From positions 1 to 14,831 of the forward strand of contig DYCT01000013.1 of assembly GCA_019417975.1 (NCBI GenBank): 14,831 bases of DNA, written 5' to 3'. Position numbers and translations under genes: made by a program. This document shows, one piece after another, positions 8,598 to 14,831 of this stretch. The notes beneath the pieces were generated by a model. The model did no database searches, was not told where the DNA came from, and was given only the letters and a program-made list of their open reading frames with translations. The stretch comes from Bacteroides sp. Its GTDB lineage: Bacteria > Bacteroidota > Bacteroidia > Bacteroidales > Bacteroidaceae. The number at the start of each line of letters is the position of its first letter. Position 1 is the stretch's first letter.

Positions 8598-8683
8598 TGT
8601 TGATATATGGGTGTGTCAAGCAGCCTTTTTTTCTTGTCTATAGATTGTTGTTAGTTATCAACAAAAAAAACAAGTTATCAACA
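8598..8683. promoter_or_regulatory. Cluster of three DnaA-box-like nonamers
   Basis: TTATCAACA occurs at 8655-8663 and 8675-8683 on the plus strand, exactly 20 bases apart, or about two helical turns, so both would face the same side of the DNA. It differs from the E. coli consensus TTATCCACA at one position. A minus-strand copy at 8598-8606 (TGTTGATAT read on plus) matches TTATCAACA at 8 of 9 positions. DnaA binding is inferred. Confidence 0.45.
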
Positions 8684-8709
8684 GTTCGGCCAAAGACCTT
8701 GTTTTTTTT
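8663..8709 (+). repeat. Perfect 12-base inverted repeat with T tract in the parA leader
   Basis: AAAAAAAACAAG (8663-8674) is the exact reverse complement of CTTGTTTTTTTT (8698-8709), with a 23-base loop between. In RNA it would form an A-U-rich hairpin whose 3' arm is itself a U run, resembling an attenuator or weak terminator. CCAAAG (8690-8695) in the loop can instead pair with CTTTGG (8716-8721), giving a competing or pseudoknot fold. Confidence 0.5.
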
Positions 8710-8761
8710 TGGGCGCTTTGGGCTATTATTGCTTATTTCGCTGCCGATTAAAATTAGTAAT

Positions 8762-9529
8762 ATGGGAAAAATTATTGCTTTAGCAAATCAGAAAGGCGGA
8801 GTGGGAAAAACCACAACTACTATTAATCTGGCTGCTTCATTGGCAACTCTGGAGAAGAAAGTTTTGGTAGTAGATGCTGATCCACAGGCTAACGCTTCTT
8901 CCGGATTGGGAGTTGACCTAAAAGAGGTAGAATGCTCTATCTATGAATGTATCATTGATAAGGCAGATGTTCACGAAGCAATCTATACGACAGACATTGA
9001 TGGGCTGGATGTGGTGCCATCGCATATTGACTTGGTAGGTGCTGAAATAGAGATGTTGAATTTGCCCAATCGGGAAAAAGTGATGAAAAAGGTATTAGAA
9101 CCTCTAAGAAAAGAGTACGACTATATCTTTATAGACTGCTCTCCTTCGTTGGGGCTAATTACAATTAACTCATTGACAGCTGCCGATTCGGTTATTATTC
9201 CTGTGCAGTGTGAATATTTTGCATTGGAAGGAATTAGCAAATTACTGAATACCATAAAGATTATCAAATCGAAGCTAAACCCTCAGTTGGAAATAGAGGG
9301 ATTTTTGTTAACAATGTTTGACTCGCGCTTGCGTCTGGCTAATCAGATTTATGGCGAGGTAGAGAAGCATTTCCAAGAGTTGGTATTTAAGACGATTATT
9401 CAACGGAATGTGAAGTTGAGTGAAGCACCGAGTCATGGAGTGCCCGTTATTTTATACGATGCCGACTCCAGTGGCTCTAGAAATCATTTGGCTTTGGCGC
9501 GAGAAATAATTGAAAGAAACAGTAAATAA
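8762..9529 (+). CDS. parA: Chromosome partitioning ATPase ParA (Soj)
   Basis: A 255-residue ParA/MinD-superfamily ATPase of the usual Soj length. The deviant Walker A motif KGGVGKTT (residues 11-18, with signature Lys11 and catalytic-loop Lys16) begins ten residues after the chosen ATG. Walker A' is VVDADPQAN (Asp40) and Walker B is FIDCSPSLG (Asp125). ATP-bound dimers bind DNA non-specifically and interact with ParB-parS complexes to move replicated origins apart. The start at 8762 is preferred over upstream in-frame codons because family members begin almost directly with the GKIIALANQKGG stretch, and the 74 codons before it look like leader sequence. parB follows 12 bases after the stop. 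Confidence 0.96.
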   Translation: MGKIIALANQKGGVGKTTTTINLAASLATLEKKVLVVDADPQANASSGLGVDLKEVECSIYECIIDKADVHEAIYTTDIDGLDVVPSHIDLVGAEIEMLNLPNREKVMKKVLEPLRKEYDYIFIDCSPSLGLITINSLTAADSVIIPVQCEYFALEGISKLLNTIKIIKSKLNPQLEIEGFLLTMFDSRLRLANQIYGEVEKHFQELVFKTIIQRNVKLSEAPSHGVPVILYDADSSGSRNHLALAREIIERNSK

Positions 9530-9541
9530 AGGATAGAAAGT

Positions 9542-10447
9542 ATGGCTGCTCATAAGAAATTTGCTTTGGGAAGAGGGTTGGATGCTTTAATCTCGATGGA
9601 TGATGTGAAAACAGAAGGTTCTTCTTCCATTCATGAGGTAGAACTCTCGAAAATTTCAGTTAATCCTAATCAGCCTCGTCGGGATTTTGACGAGACTGCT
9701 TTAAAGGAATTGGCCGATTCTATCGTAGAAATAGGTATTATACAGCCTATTACCTTGCGTGAAGTTTCGACTGATGCTTATCAGATTATCGCAGGAGAAC
9801 GACGCTATAGGGCTTCCTTGTTGGCTGGGAAAGAAACGATACCAGCTTATATCCGCACAGCGGATGATGAGAATGTGATGGAGATGGCTTTAATTGAGAA
9901 TATTCAACGTGAGGACTTGAACTCAATTGAAATAGCGTTGGCCTATCAACATTTGCTTGAACAATATGGATTGACACAAGAACGATTGAGCGAACGGGTT
10001 GGAAAAAAAAGAGCTACCATTGCGAACTATCTTCGATTGTTGAAGTTGCCTGCTCCTATACAAGTAGCGCTTCAAAACCGGACATTGGATATGGGACATG
10101 CCCGTGCTTTGCTTACTTTGGAAGATCCGAAGTTACAAATTAAGTTATTTGGTGAAATTCTGGAACATGGATATTCTGTCCGTAAGGTAGAAGAACTAGT
10201 GAAAACACTCAGTCAAGGGGAGGCAGTGAATAGCGCAGGAAAGAAAATTGCTCCGAAGCGGGCGAAACTTCCCGAAGAATACAGCTTGCTGCAAAACCAT
10301 CTTTCTACTTTTTTCAGCACAAAAGTGCAACTTTCTTGCACCGCTAAGGGAAAAGGGCGAATCAGTATACCTTTTAATAATGAGGAGGACTTGGAGCGTA
10401 TCGTGGAATTGTTTGATATGCTTAAAGAGAAAGAAAACAACGACTAA
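9542..10447 (+). CDS. parB: Chromosome partitioning protein ParB (Spo0J)
   Basis: A 301-residue ParB/Spo0J protein. The N-terminal region has the ParA-interacting GRGLDALI stretch near residues 9-17. The CTPase/ParB domain shows NPNQPRRDF, the GERRYRA motif at 85-91 and the ENIQREDLN motif at about 119-127, all characteristic of the CTP-binding sliding-clamp fold. A helix-turn-helix (LTQERLSERVG...ATIANYLRLL, about 145-170) binds parS. The C-terminal segment (about 250-301) is the dimerisation domain. ParB loads at parS, spreads and stimulates ParA ATPase. A weak AGGA lies just before the ATG. No consensus parS (a CACGTG core with TGTTT arms) was found in the window. Confidence 0.96.
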   Translation: MAAHKKFALGRGLDALISMDDVKTEGSSSIHEVELSKISVNPNQPRRDFDETALKELADSIVEIGIIQPITLREVSTDAYQIIAGERRYRASLLAGKETIPAYIRTADDENVMEMALIENIQREDLNSIEIALAYQHLLEQYGLTQERLSERVGKKRATIANYLRLLKLPAPIQVALQNRTLDMGHARALLTLEDPKLQIKLFGEILEHGYSVRKVEELVKTLSQGEAVNSAGKKIAPKRAKLPEEYSLLQNHLSTFFSTKVQLSCTAKGKGRISIPFNNEEDLERIVELFDMLKEKENND

Positions 10448-10448
10448 C

Positions 10449-11165
10449 TTGGCAACAGACAGAAGAACATATCGATGGATTGTGGTACTGCTTGGAGTAG
10501 TTGCGCTACTGACAAGTACGGAGGTAATGTATGCACAAGAAGTGTTGACCGATTCTTTGCTGCAAGATAATATCAGTAAGATGAATGAACGTCAGGTGAA
10601 GCAGCTGGAAACTTCGGTGGATACTACTGTTCTTTCGTTGAAGGTCGATAGTGTATCAGCACTTTCCAAAAGAAAAATATTTGTCCCTAATTCAACCAAA
10701 GCTGTATGGTTGGCAGCTGTCTTTCCGGGTGCCGGTCAGATTTACAATCGGAAGTATTGGAAGTTACCTATTATATATGGTGGATTTGCTGGGTGTGCCT
10801 ATGCTTTAAGTTGGAATAATCAGATGTATTCAGATTATTCGCAGGCTTATTTGGATATTATGGATAACAATCCCAATACGAATAGTTTTCTCGATTTTCT
10901 TCCAAACGGGGCTAGTATAGATGGGAGATTAGATTTTTTTAAAGAACAATTTAAAAGGAAAAAAGATTTTTACCGAAGGAATAGAGATTTAAGTATCTTT
11001 TGTTTTATCGGAGTGTATTTATTGTCAATTATCGATGCGTATGTAGATGCGGAACTATCGAATTTTGATATATCCAAAAGTTTGGGACTCAAGATAGAAC
11101 CATCGGTGATTAACGACCGAAAGTATGGTAATTCTTTCGGCTTGCAGTGTAGCTTTAATTTTTAA
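10449..11165 (+). CDS. DUF5683-family envelope protein with TM2-like PGAGQIYN motif
   Basis: From a TTG codon one base after the parB stop, the frame gives 238 residues starting MATDRRTYRW and then a hydrophobic signal sequence ending near Tyr28-Ala29. An ATG at 10380, inside parB, would add 23 odd residues before the signal, so TTG is preferred; the start remains uncertain. The motif PGAGQIYNRKYWK (about 93-105), followed by a hydrophobic helix (about 105-122), resembles the TM2/DUF5683 pattern. A second membrane segment is at about 181-199. The C-terminus ends in alternating hydrophobic residues and a final Phe, as outer-membrane beta-proteins do. The function of the family is unknown. The TAA stop overlaps the next gene's ATG (TAATG), so translation is probably coupled. 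The family call is from memory of the motif. Confidence 0.8.
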   Translation: MATDRRTYRWIVVLLGVVALLTSTEVMYAQEVLTDSLLQDNISKMNERQVKQLETSVDTTVLSLKVDSVSALSKRKIFVPNSTKAVWLAAVFPGAGQIYNRKYWKLPIIYGGFAGCAYALSWNNQMYSDYSQAYLDIMDNNPNTNSFLDFLPNGASIDGRLDFFKEQFKRKKDFYRRNRDLSIFCFIGVYLLSIIDAYVDAELSNFDISKSLGLKIEPSVINDRKYGNSFGLQCSFNF

Positions 11166-12442
11166 TGAACAAAATGAAAAACTTTATATTGTCTTTATCG
11201 CTTTTGTGGCTCGCTGTAGCATCTGTTCATGCTCAGAGTGTCAGTGTAACGGTAGGAACGGGTGAAAATAAACATGAAGAAGTTATTGATTTGCCGGAAA
11301 GTATGGACAACTCAATAGATAGTTTACTGAACAATTGGAATGCTAAAAACTATCTTTTGAATGATAATGATTGTCTGATGAAGGATGAAAATCCATATTT
11401 CTCCGATTCGGTTTACATTGACCGGTTGGGACGGATACCTTCCGTTATGGAGATGCCTTATAATGAAATTGTGCGAAAGTTTATCGACCAATACGCCACT
11501 CGTTTGCGGAAGAAGGTCTCTTATATGTTGGGAGCTGCTAATTTTTATGTTCCTATTTTTGAAGAAGCCCTTGATTTATATGATATTCCTCACGAATTGA
11601 AATATTTGCCGGTAATTGAATCTGCTTTGAATCCGTCTGCTGTATCACGTGCTGGAGCCAGCGGTTTGTGGCAATTTATGATTGGTACAGGTAAAATTTA
11701 TGGGTTGGAATCAAATAGTCTGGTCGATGACCGACGCGACCCGATAAAAGCAACATGGGCAGCTGCACGCTATTTGCGCGATTTGTATTCAATTTATCAT
11801 GATTGGAACTTGGTGATTGCTGCTTACAATTGTGGCCCTGGTAACATTAATAAAGCCATTCGTCGGGCAGGAGGGGAGAAAGATTATTGGAGTATTTACA
11901 ATTTTCTTCCGCGAGAGACCCGTGGATATGTACCGGCCTTTATTGCAGCTAACTATATTATGACATATTATTGTGAGCATAACATTTGTCCGATGGAGAC
12001 TTTATTGCCAGCTGGAACAGATACTGTACAGGTGACTAAAGACTTGCATTTTGAACAAATTTCGGATATCTGTGGTATTAGTGTAGAGCAAATACGAGGA
12101 TTGAATCCACAATACAAGCGTGATGTGATTCCCGGAAATACAAAGGCTTATACATTGCGCTTGCCTCGCAATTACATCAGTACGTTTATCGATAGCCAAG
12201 ATACGATTTATTCACATCGAGCTACAGAACTTTTGACCAAAAGACGTACTGTCGCTGTTAAACAAGATTCCTTTTCATCCGGTAAGTCGGGAGGTGGCGT
12301 AACCTATCATAAAATCCGTAATGGTGAGACACTTTCTATCATAGCACGCAAATATCGTGTTAGCGTGAAAGAGATTAAACGTTGGAATAATTTGCGTAAC
12401 GACCGAATCTCGGCAGGTAAGCGGTTAAAAATTTATCGGTAG
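11165..12442 (+). CDS. mltD: MltD-like membrane-bound/periplasmic lytic transglycosylase with LysM
   Basis: A 425-residue exported protein with a signal peptide (MKNFILSLSLLWLA), probably cut after Ala23 (VHA-Q), and no lipobox. The SLT (family 1 lytic transglycosylase) domain spans about 135-260. The catalytic Glu152 lies in YLPVIESALNP, and the conserved SGLWQFM and AAYNCGPGN motifs follow. A degenerate LysM-like segment lies at about 286-333 and a clear LysM (NGETLSIIARKYRVS...GKRLKIY) at 381-425. The enzyme should cleave the MurNAc-GlcNAc bond of peptidoglycan, forming 1,6-anhydroMurNAc ends, while LysM holds it on glycan. The ATG overlaps the stop of the DUF5683 gene; a second ATG nine bases on is an alternative start. 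Confidence 0.92.
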   Translation: MNKMKNFILSLSLLWLAVASVHAQSVSVTVGTGENKHEEVIDLPESMDNSIDSLLNNWNAKNYLLNDNDCLMKDENPYFSDSVYIDRLGRIPSVMEMPYNEIVRKFIDQYATRLRKKVSYMLGAANFYVPIFEEALDLYDIPHELKYLPVIESALNPSAVSRAGASGLWQFMIGTGKIYGLESNSLVDDRRDPIKATWAAARYLRDLYSIYHDWNLVIAAYNCGPGNINKAIRRAGGEKDYWSIYNFLPRETRGYVPAFIAANYIMTYYCEHNICPMETLLPAGTDTVQVTKDLHFEQISDICGISVEQIRGLNPQYKRDVIPGNTKAYTLRLPRNYISTFIDSQDTIYSHRATELLTKRRTVAVKQDSFSSGKSGGGVTYHKIRNGETLSIIARKYRVSVKEIKRWNNLRNDRISAGKRLKIYR

Positions 12443-12483
12443 CCATTTGTTTTAATAGGAATTGCTTGGATGATGGCCTTTTT
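12442..12483 (+). terminator. Weak terminator-like hairpin after mltD
   Basis: GCCAT (12442-12446) can pair with ATGGC (12473-12477), plus one U-G pair, and a T-rich stretch starts at 12479. The loop is about 25 bases and the stem short, so termination would be partial at best. Confidence 0.25.
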
Positions 12484-12487
12484 TATT

Positions 12488-12496
12488 TATTTTTGC
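12488..12496 (+). promoter_or_regulatory. Candidate -7 promoter box for relA/spoT
   Basis: TATTTTTGC fits the Bacteroidetes -7 consensus TAnnTTTGC. A TTG at 12466-12468 sits 19 bases upstream, the expected -33 spacing. It lies 26 bases before the relA/spoT ATG. This is the best-formed promoter in the window and suggests the gene can be transcribed apart from the parAB-mltD group. Confidence 0.55.
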
Positions 12497-12522
12497 ATAA
12501 GATAGAATAAAGAGTAAAAGCT

Positions 12523-14775
12523 ATGGATGACATGCAGAATAAAGAGCAGGCAGAGGAAAGGATGATTAATGATGCCTTTCAACAATTATTAGATGCTTAT
12601 TTGGCTACAAAGCATCGGAAAAAAGTTGAAATTATAACCAAGGCATTTAATTTTGCCAAGCAGGCTCATAAGGGTGTGAAAAGACGCTCAGGCGAACCTT
12701 ATATCATGCATCCCATCGCAGTGGCTCGGATTGTATGCGAAGAAATTGGTTTAGGCTCTACTTCTATTTGTTCAGCATTGTTGCACGATGTGGTAGAAGA
12801 TACCGATTATACGGTAGAAGACATTGAAAATATCTTCGGTCCAAAGATTGCACAGATTGTTGATGGACTGACTAAAATTTCGGGAGGAATCTTTGGCGAC
12901 CGTGCTTCTGCACAAGCAGAGAATTTCAAGAAGTTGTTGCTTACAATGTCGGATGATATCCGGGTAATCTTGATAAAAATAGCTGACCGACTTCATAACA
13001 TGCGAACTTTGGGCTCGATGCTTCCCAATAAACAATATAAAATTGCCGGTGAAACTCTTTATATCTATGCTCCTTTAGCAAATCGTTTGGGACTCAACAA
13101 AATTAAGACCGAACTTGAAAACCTCAGTTTCAAGTATGAGCATCCTGAAGAATATGCCCAGATAGAAAATCAACTAAAAGAAACAGCGAAAGCACGTGAT
13201 GAGGTGTTTCGTAACTTTACGGCTCCTATTCGAGAACAGTTGGATAAAATGGGACTTGATTATCAGATTATGGCTCGTGTCAAGTCGCCTTATTCTATCT
13301 GGAATAAAATGCAGACCAAACATATTCCTTTCGAGGAAATCTATGATATTTTAGCTGTACGTATCATTTTTAATCCCAAGAATCCGGATGAAGAATTGAA
13401 CGAGTGCTTTAATATTTATGTAAGTATTTCGAAGATATACAAACCCCATCCCGACCGTTTGCGTGATTGGGTAAGTCACCCGAAGGCCAATGGCTATCAA
13501 GCTTTACATGTCACATTGATGAGCAATGATGGTCAATGGATAGAGGTGCAGATTAGAAGCAAACGAATGGATGATGTAGCGGAGCAAGGTTTTGCTGCCC
13601 ATTGGAAGTATAAAGAAGGAGGAGGTAGTGAAGACGAAGGCGAATTGGAAAAATGGTTGAAGACCATTAAGGAGATATTGGATGACCCACAACCCGATGC
13701 CATCGATTTTTTAGATACCATTAAGCTGAATTTGTTTGCCTCTGAAATATTTGTATTTACTCCAAAAGGAGAAATCAAAACAATGCCACAGAATTCTACT
13801 GCGTTGGACTTTGCTTTCAGTATACATACTTTTTTGGGTAGTCATTGTATTGGTGCTAAGGTAAATCATAAGTTGGTTCCGTTGAGCCATAAGCTTCAGA
13901 GTGGAGACCAAGTAGAGATTCTTACTTCGAAATCGCAACGAGTACAACCTGAATGGGTGAATTTTGCAACTACAGCAAAAGCAAAAGCGAAGATTGTAGC
14001 TATATTGAAACGTGAACAGCGGAATGCCCAAAAAGAAGGAGAGGAAATCTTAGATGCCTTTTTCAAGGCAGAGGATATGGATTCCACTTCTGCCAACATA
14101 GAGAAACTGTGTAAGTTTCATCAGTTACCCGACCGCGAAGCACTCCTTGCTGCATTAGGGCAGAAGACTATTGTGTTGGGCGATGCCGATCGTAATGAGT
14201 TGAAGGAGAAATCGCCTTCAGCCAATTGGCGGAAATATTTGACGTTTTCTTTTGGAGGAAGTAAAGACGAGAAAGAAAAACAGAAAGAAACAGAAAAACA
14301 ACCGACAGAAAAGATTGATACGAAAAAAGTATTGAAGCTGACTGCCGATGCTATTCGGAAGAATTATATTATAGCCGATTGTTGTAACCCCATTCCGGGA
14401 GATGATGTCCTTGGATTTATTGATGATAATAATCGGATTGTTATTCATAAACGGCAATGTCCGATTGCGACTAAACTGAAGAGTAGCTATGGAAATCGGA
14501 TTATTGCAGCAGAGTGGGATACTCACAAAGCCCTTTCATTCCCCATCTACTTATATATAAAAGGTATTGATGATGTCGGTTTGTTGAATCAGATTACACA
14601 AATCATTTCTCAACAGCTGAATGTAAATATTCGTCGGCTTTCTATTGATACGACAGATGGTATTTTCGAAGGAAAGATTCAGTTGTATGTTCATGATGTG
14701 GATGATGTACGTACTATCTGTTCGAATTTGAGGAAAATCAATAATATTAAGTCTGTTACTCGTGTTGAGGGCTAA
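12523..14775 (+). CDS. Bifunctional (p)ppGpp synthetase/hydrolase (RelA/SpoT family)
   Basis: A 750-residue long RelA/SpoT homologue with the full domain set. The HD hydrolase (about 30-190) keeps His63 (IMHPIAVA) and the HDVVEDT motif with His88-Asp89, so ppGpp hydrolysis should be active. The synthetase domain (about 240-390) includes RVKSPYSIWNKM, YDILAVRIIF and the NGYQALHV and EVQIRS stretches. A TGS domain follows (about 407-468), then a zinc-finger/conserved-cysteine region with DCCNPIPGDD, and an ACT domain (about 673-750). A charged Lys/Glu-rich linker sits near 582-605. The enzyme makes and degrades the alarmone ppGpp and is controlled by the ribosome through its C-terminal half. 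The first ATG is used; a second lies nine bases on. The gene is 80 bases beyond mltD and has its own promoter-like box. Confidence 0.95.
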   Translation: MDDMQNKEQAEERMINDAFQQLLDAYLATKHRKKVEIITKAFNFAKQAHKGVKRRSGEPYIMHPIAVARIVCEEIGLGSTSICSALLHDVVEDTDYTVEDIENIFGPKIAQIVDGLTKISGGIFGDRASAQAENFKKLLLTMSDDIRVILIKIADRLHNMRTLGSMLPNKQYKIAGETLYIYAPLANRLGLNKIKTELENLSFKYEHPEEYAQIENQLKETAKARDEVFRNFTAPIREQLDKMGLDYQIMARVKSPYSIWNKMQTKHIPFEEIYDILAVRIIFNPKNPDEELNECFNIYVSISKIYKPHPDRLRDWVSHPKANGYQALHVTLMSNDGQWIEVQIRSKRMDDVAEQGFAAHWKYKEGGGSEDEGELEKWLKTIKEILDDPQPDAIDFLDTIKLNLFASEIFVFTPKGEIKTMPQNSTALDFAFSIHTFLGSHCIGAKVNHKLVPLSHKLQSGDQVEILTSKSQRVQPEWVNFATTAKAKAKIVAILKREQRNAQKEGEEILDAFFKAEDMDSTSANIEKLCKFHQLPDREALLAALGQKTIVLGDADRNELKEKSPSANWRKYLTFSFGGSKDEKEKQKETEKQPTEKIDTKKVLKLTADAIRKNYIIADCCNPIPGDDVLGFIDDNNRIVIHKRQCPIATKLKSSYGNRIIAAEWDTHKALSFPIYLYIKGIDDVGLLNQITQIISQQLNVNIRRLSIDTTDGIFEGKIQLYVHDVDDVRTICSNLRKINNIKSVTRVEG

Positions 14776-14792
14776 ATCAAGTTTGAATGCGG

Positions 14793-14831
14793 TTATAGCG
14801 CATCCAATTCTCTTTTCATCTGTAGCAGTTC
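14793..14831 (-). CDS. Possible C-terminal fragment of a convergent gene (partial)
   Basis: Read on the minus strand from the window edge, one frame gives ELLQMKRELDAL followed by TAA at 14793-14795. The helical, charged ending and the convergent position make it plausible as the end of a gene, 17 bases beyond the relA/spoT stop. Twelve codons are too few to identify a family, and an open frame this short could be chance. Confidence 0.35.
   Translation of the reverse strand, partial: ELLQMKRELDAL

Larger units (their letters stand above)
8437..8761. promoter_or_regulatory. Divergent topB-parA control region (325 bases)
   Basis: No gene is supported here. The region holds a minus-strand -7 box for topB (8461-8469), a plus-strand -7 box for parA (8578-8586), a composite direct repeat (8481-8501 and 8547-8570), the palindrome TTGCGCAA (8533-8540), and three DnaA-box-like nonamers (8598-8606 minus strand, 8655-8663 and 8675-8683 plus strand). 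It also holds a perfect 12-base inverted repeat (8663-8709). Downstream of the parA -7 box are two overlapping short open frames: 8593-8643 (16 codons) and 8607-8654 (15 codons, ending in two Cys codons). The second stops just before the inverted repeat. The parA reading frame stays open back to about 8540, but the family's start is at 8762. Confidence 0.7.

Noticed and set aside
8540..8761. In-frame upstream extension of parA (74 extra codons)
   Set aside because: ParA proteins begin almost directly at GKIIALANQKGG. The extension covers a -7 box, DnaA-like nonamers and long T and A runs, so it is leader DNA, not protein.
8437..8761. Chromosomal replication origin
   Set aside because: Only two or three imperfect DnaA boxes are present, and spot counts show G excess over C on the plus strand both left and right of the region, so no skew switch is apparent. 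Kept only as a DnaA-box finding.
10248..10448. In-frame upstream extension of the DUF5683 gene into parB
   Set aside because: It overlaps conserved parB coding sequence in another frame, and a clear signal peptide begins just after the parB stop.
7500..13210. Four CACGTG cores (near 7515, 7952, 11647 and 13194) as possible parS sites
   Set aside because: None has the TGTTT/AAACA arms of the parS consensus, and all lie inside coding sequence of other genes.
13711..14031. 106-codon open frame antisense to relA/spoT
   Set aside because: It is opposite the conserved TGS-domain coding sequence, with no promoter or recognisable motif, and is a shadow of the real gene.
14787..14803. ATGCG/CGCAT hairpin after relA/spoT as a terminator
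   Set aside because: The stem is only five pairs and no real T tract follows in either direction.

Overview
The window looks like chromosome from a member of the Bacteroidales, probably Bacteroides or a close relative. The evidence is the AT-leaning composition, the lack of strong Shine-Dalgarno sequences before most genes, promoter -7 boxes of the Bacteroidetes type (TAnnTTTGC) at three gene starts, and the gene families: a TPR/LytS-type kinase, a PorE-like OmpA lipoprotein, a DUF5683 protein and an MltD-like enzyme. I see no tRNA, rRNA, CRISPR array, insertion sequence or phage gene. Everything visible is ordinary chromosomal backbone.

Layout. (1) Positions 2-2769, plus strand: a LytS-type sensor kinase whose first codons lie outside the window, overlapping by 4 bases a LytTR response regulator. 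(2) 2818-4239, plus: an RsmF/NOL1-NOP2-Sun type rRNA cytosine-C5 methyltransferase. (3) 4366-8436, minus: a PorE-like OmpA-family lipoprotein gene downstream of topB (DNA topoisomerase III). A possible minus-strand terminator lies between it and the convergent methyltransferase gene. (4) 8437-8761: a 325-base divergent control region with a -7 box facing each way, DnaA-box-like sequences, a long perfect inverted repeat and a composite direct repeat. (5) 8762-12442, plus: parA, parB, a DUF5683 gene and an MltD-like lytic transglycosylase gene, almost without gaps. (6) 12523-14775, plus: a bifunctional RelA/SpoT gene behind its own promoter-like sequence. (7) The last 39 bases may be the C-terminal end of a convergent gene.

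How the genes fit together. TopB can separate linked daughter DNA and ParA/ParB move origins, so the divergent region joins two arms concerned with chromosome segregation. The parAB arm continues into two envelope genes and ends beside the stringent-response enzyme. This suggests growth, segregation and wall remodelling are coordinated, although shared transcription is inferred only from spacing. The most interesting non-coding sequence is the topB-parA intergenic region. No wholly new defence or mobile system is evident.
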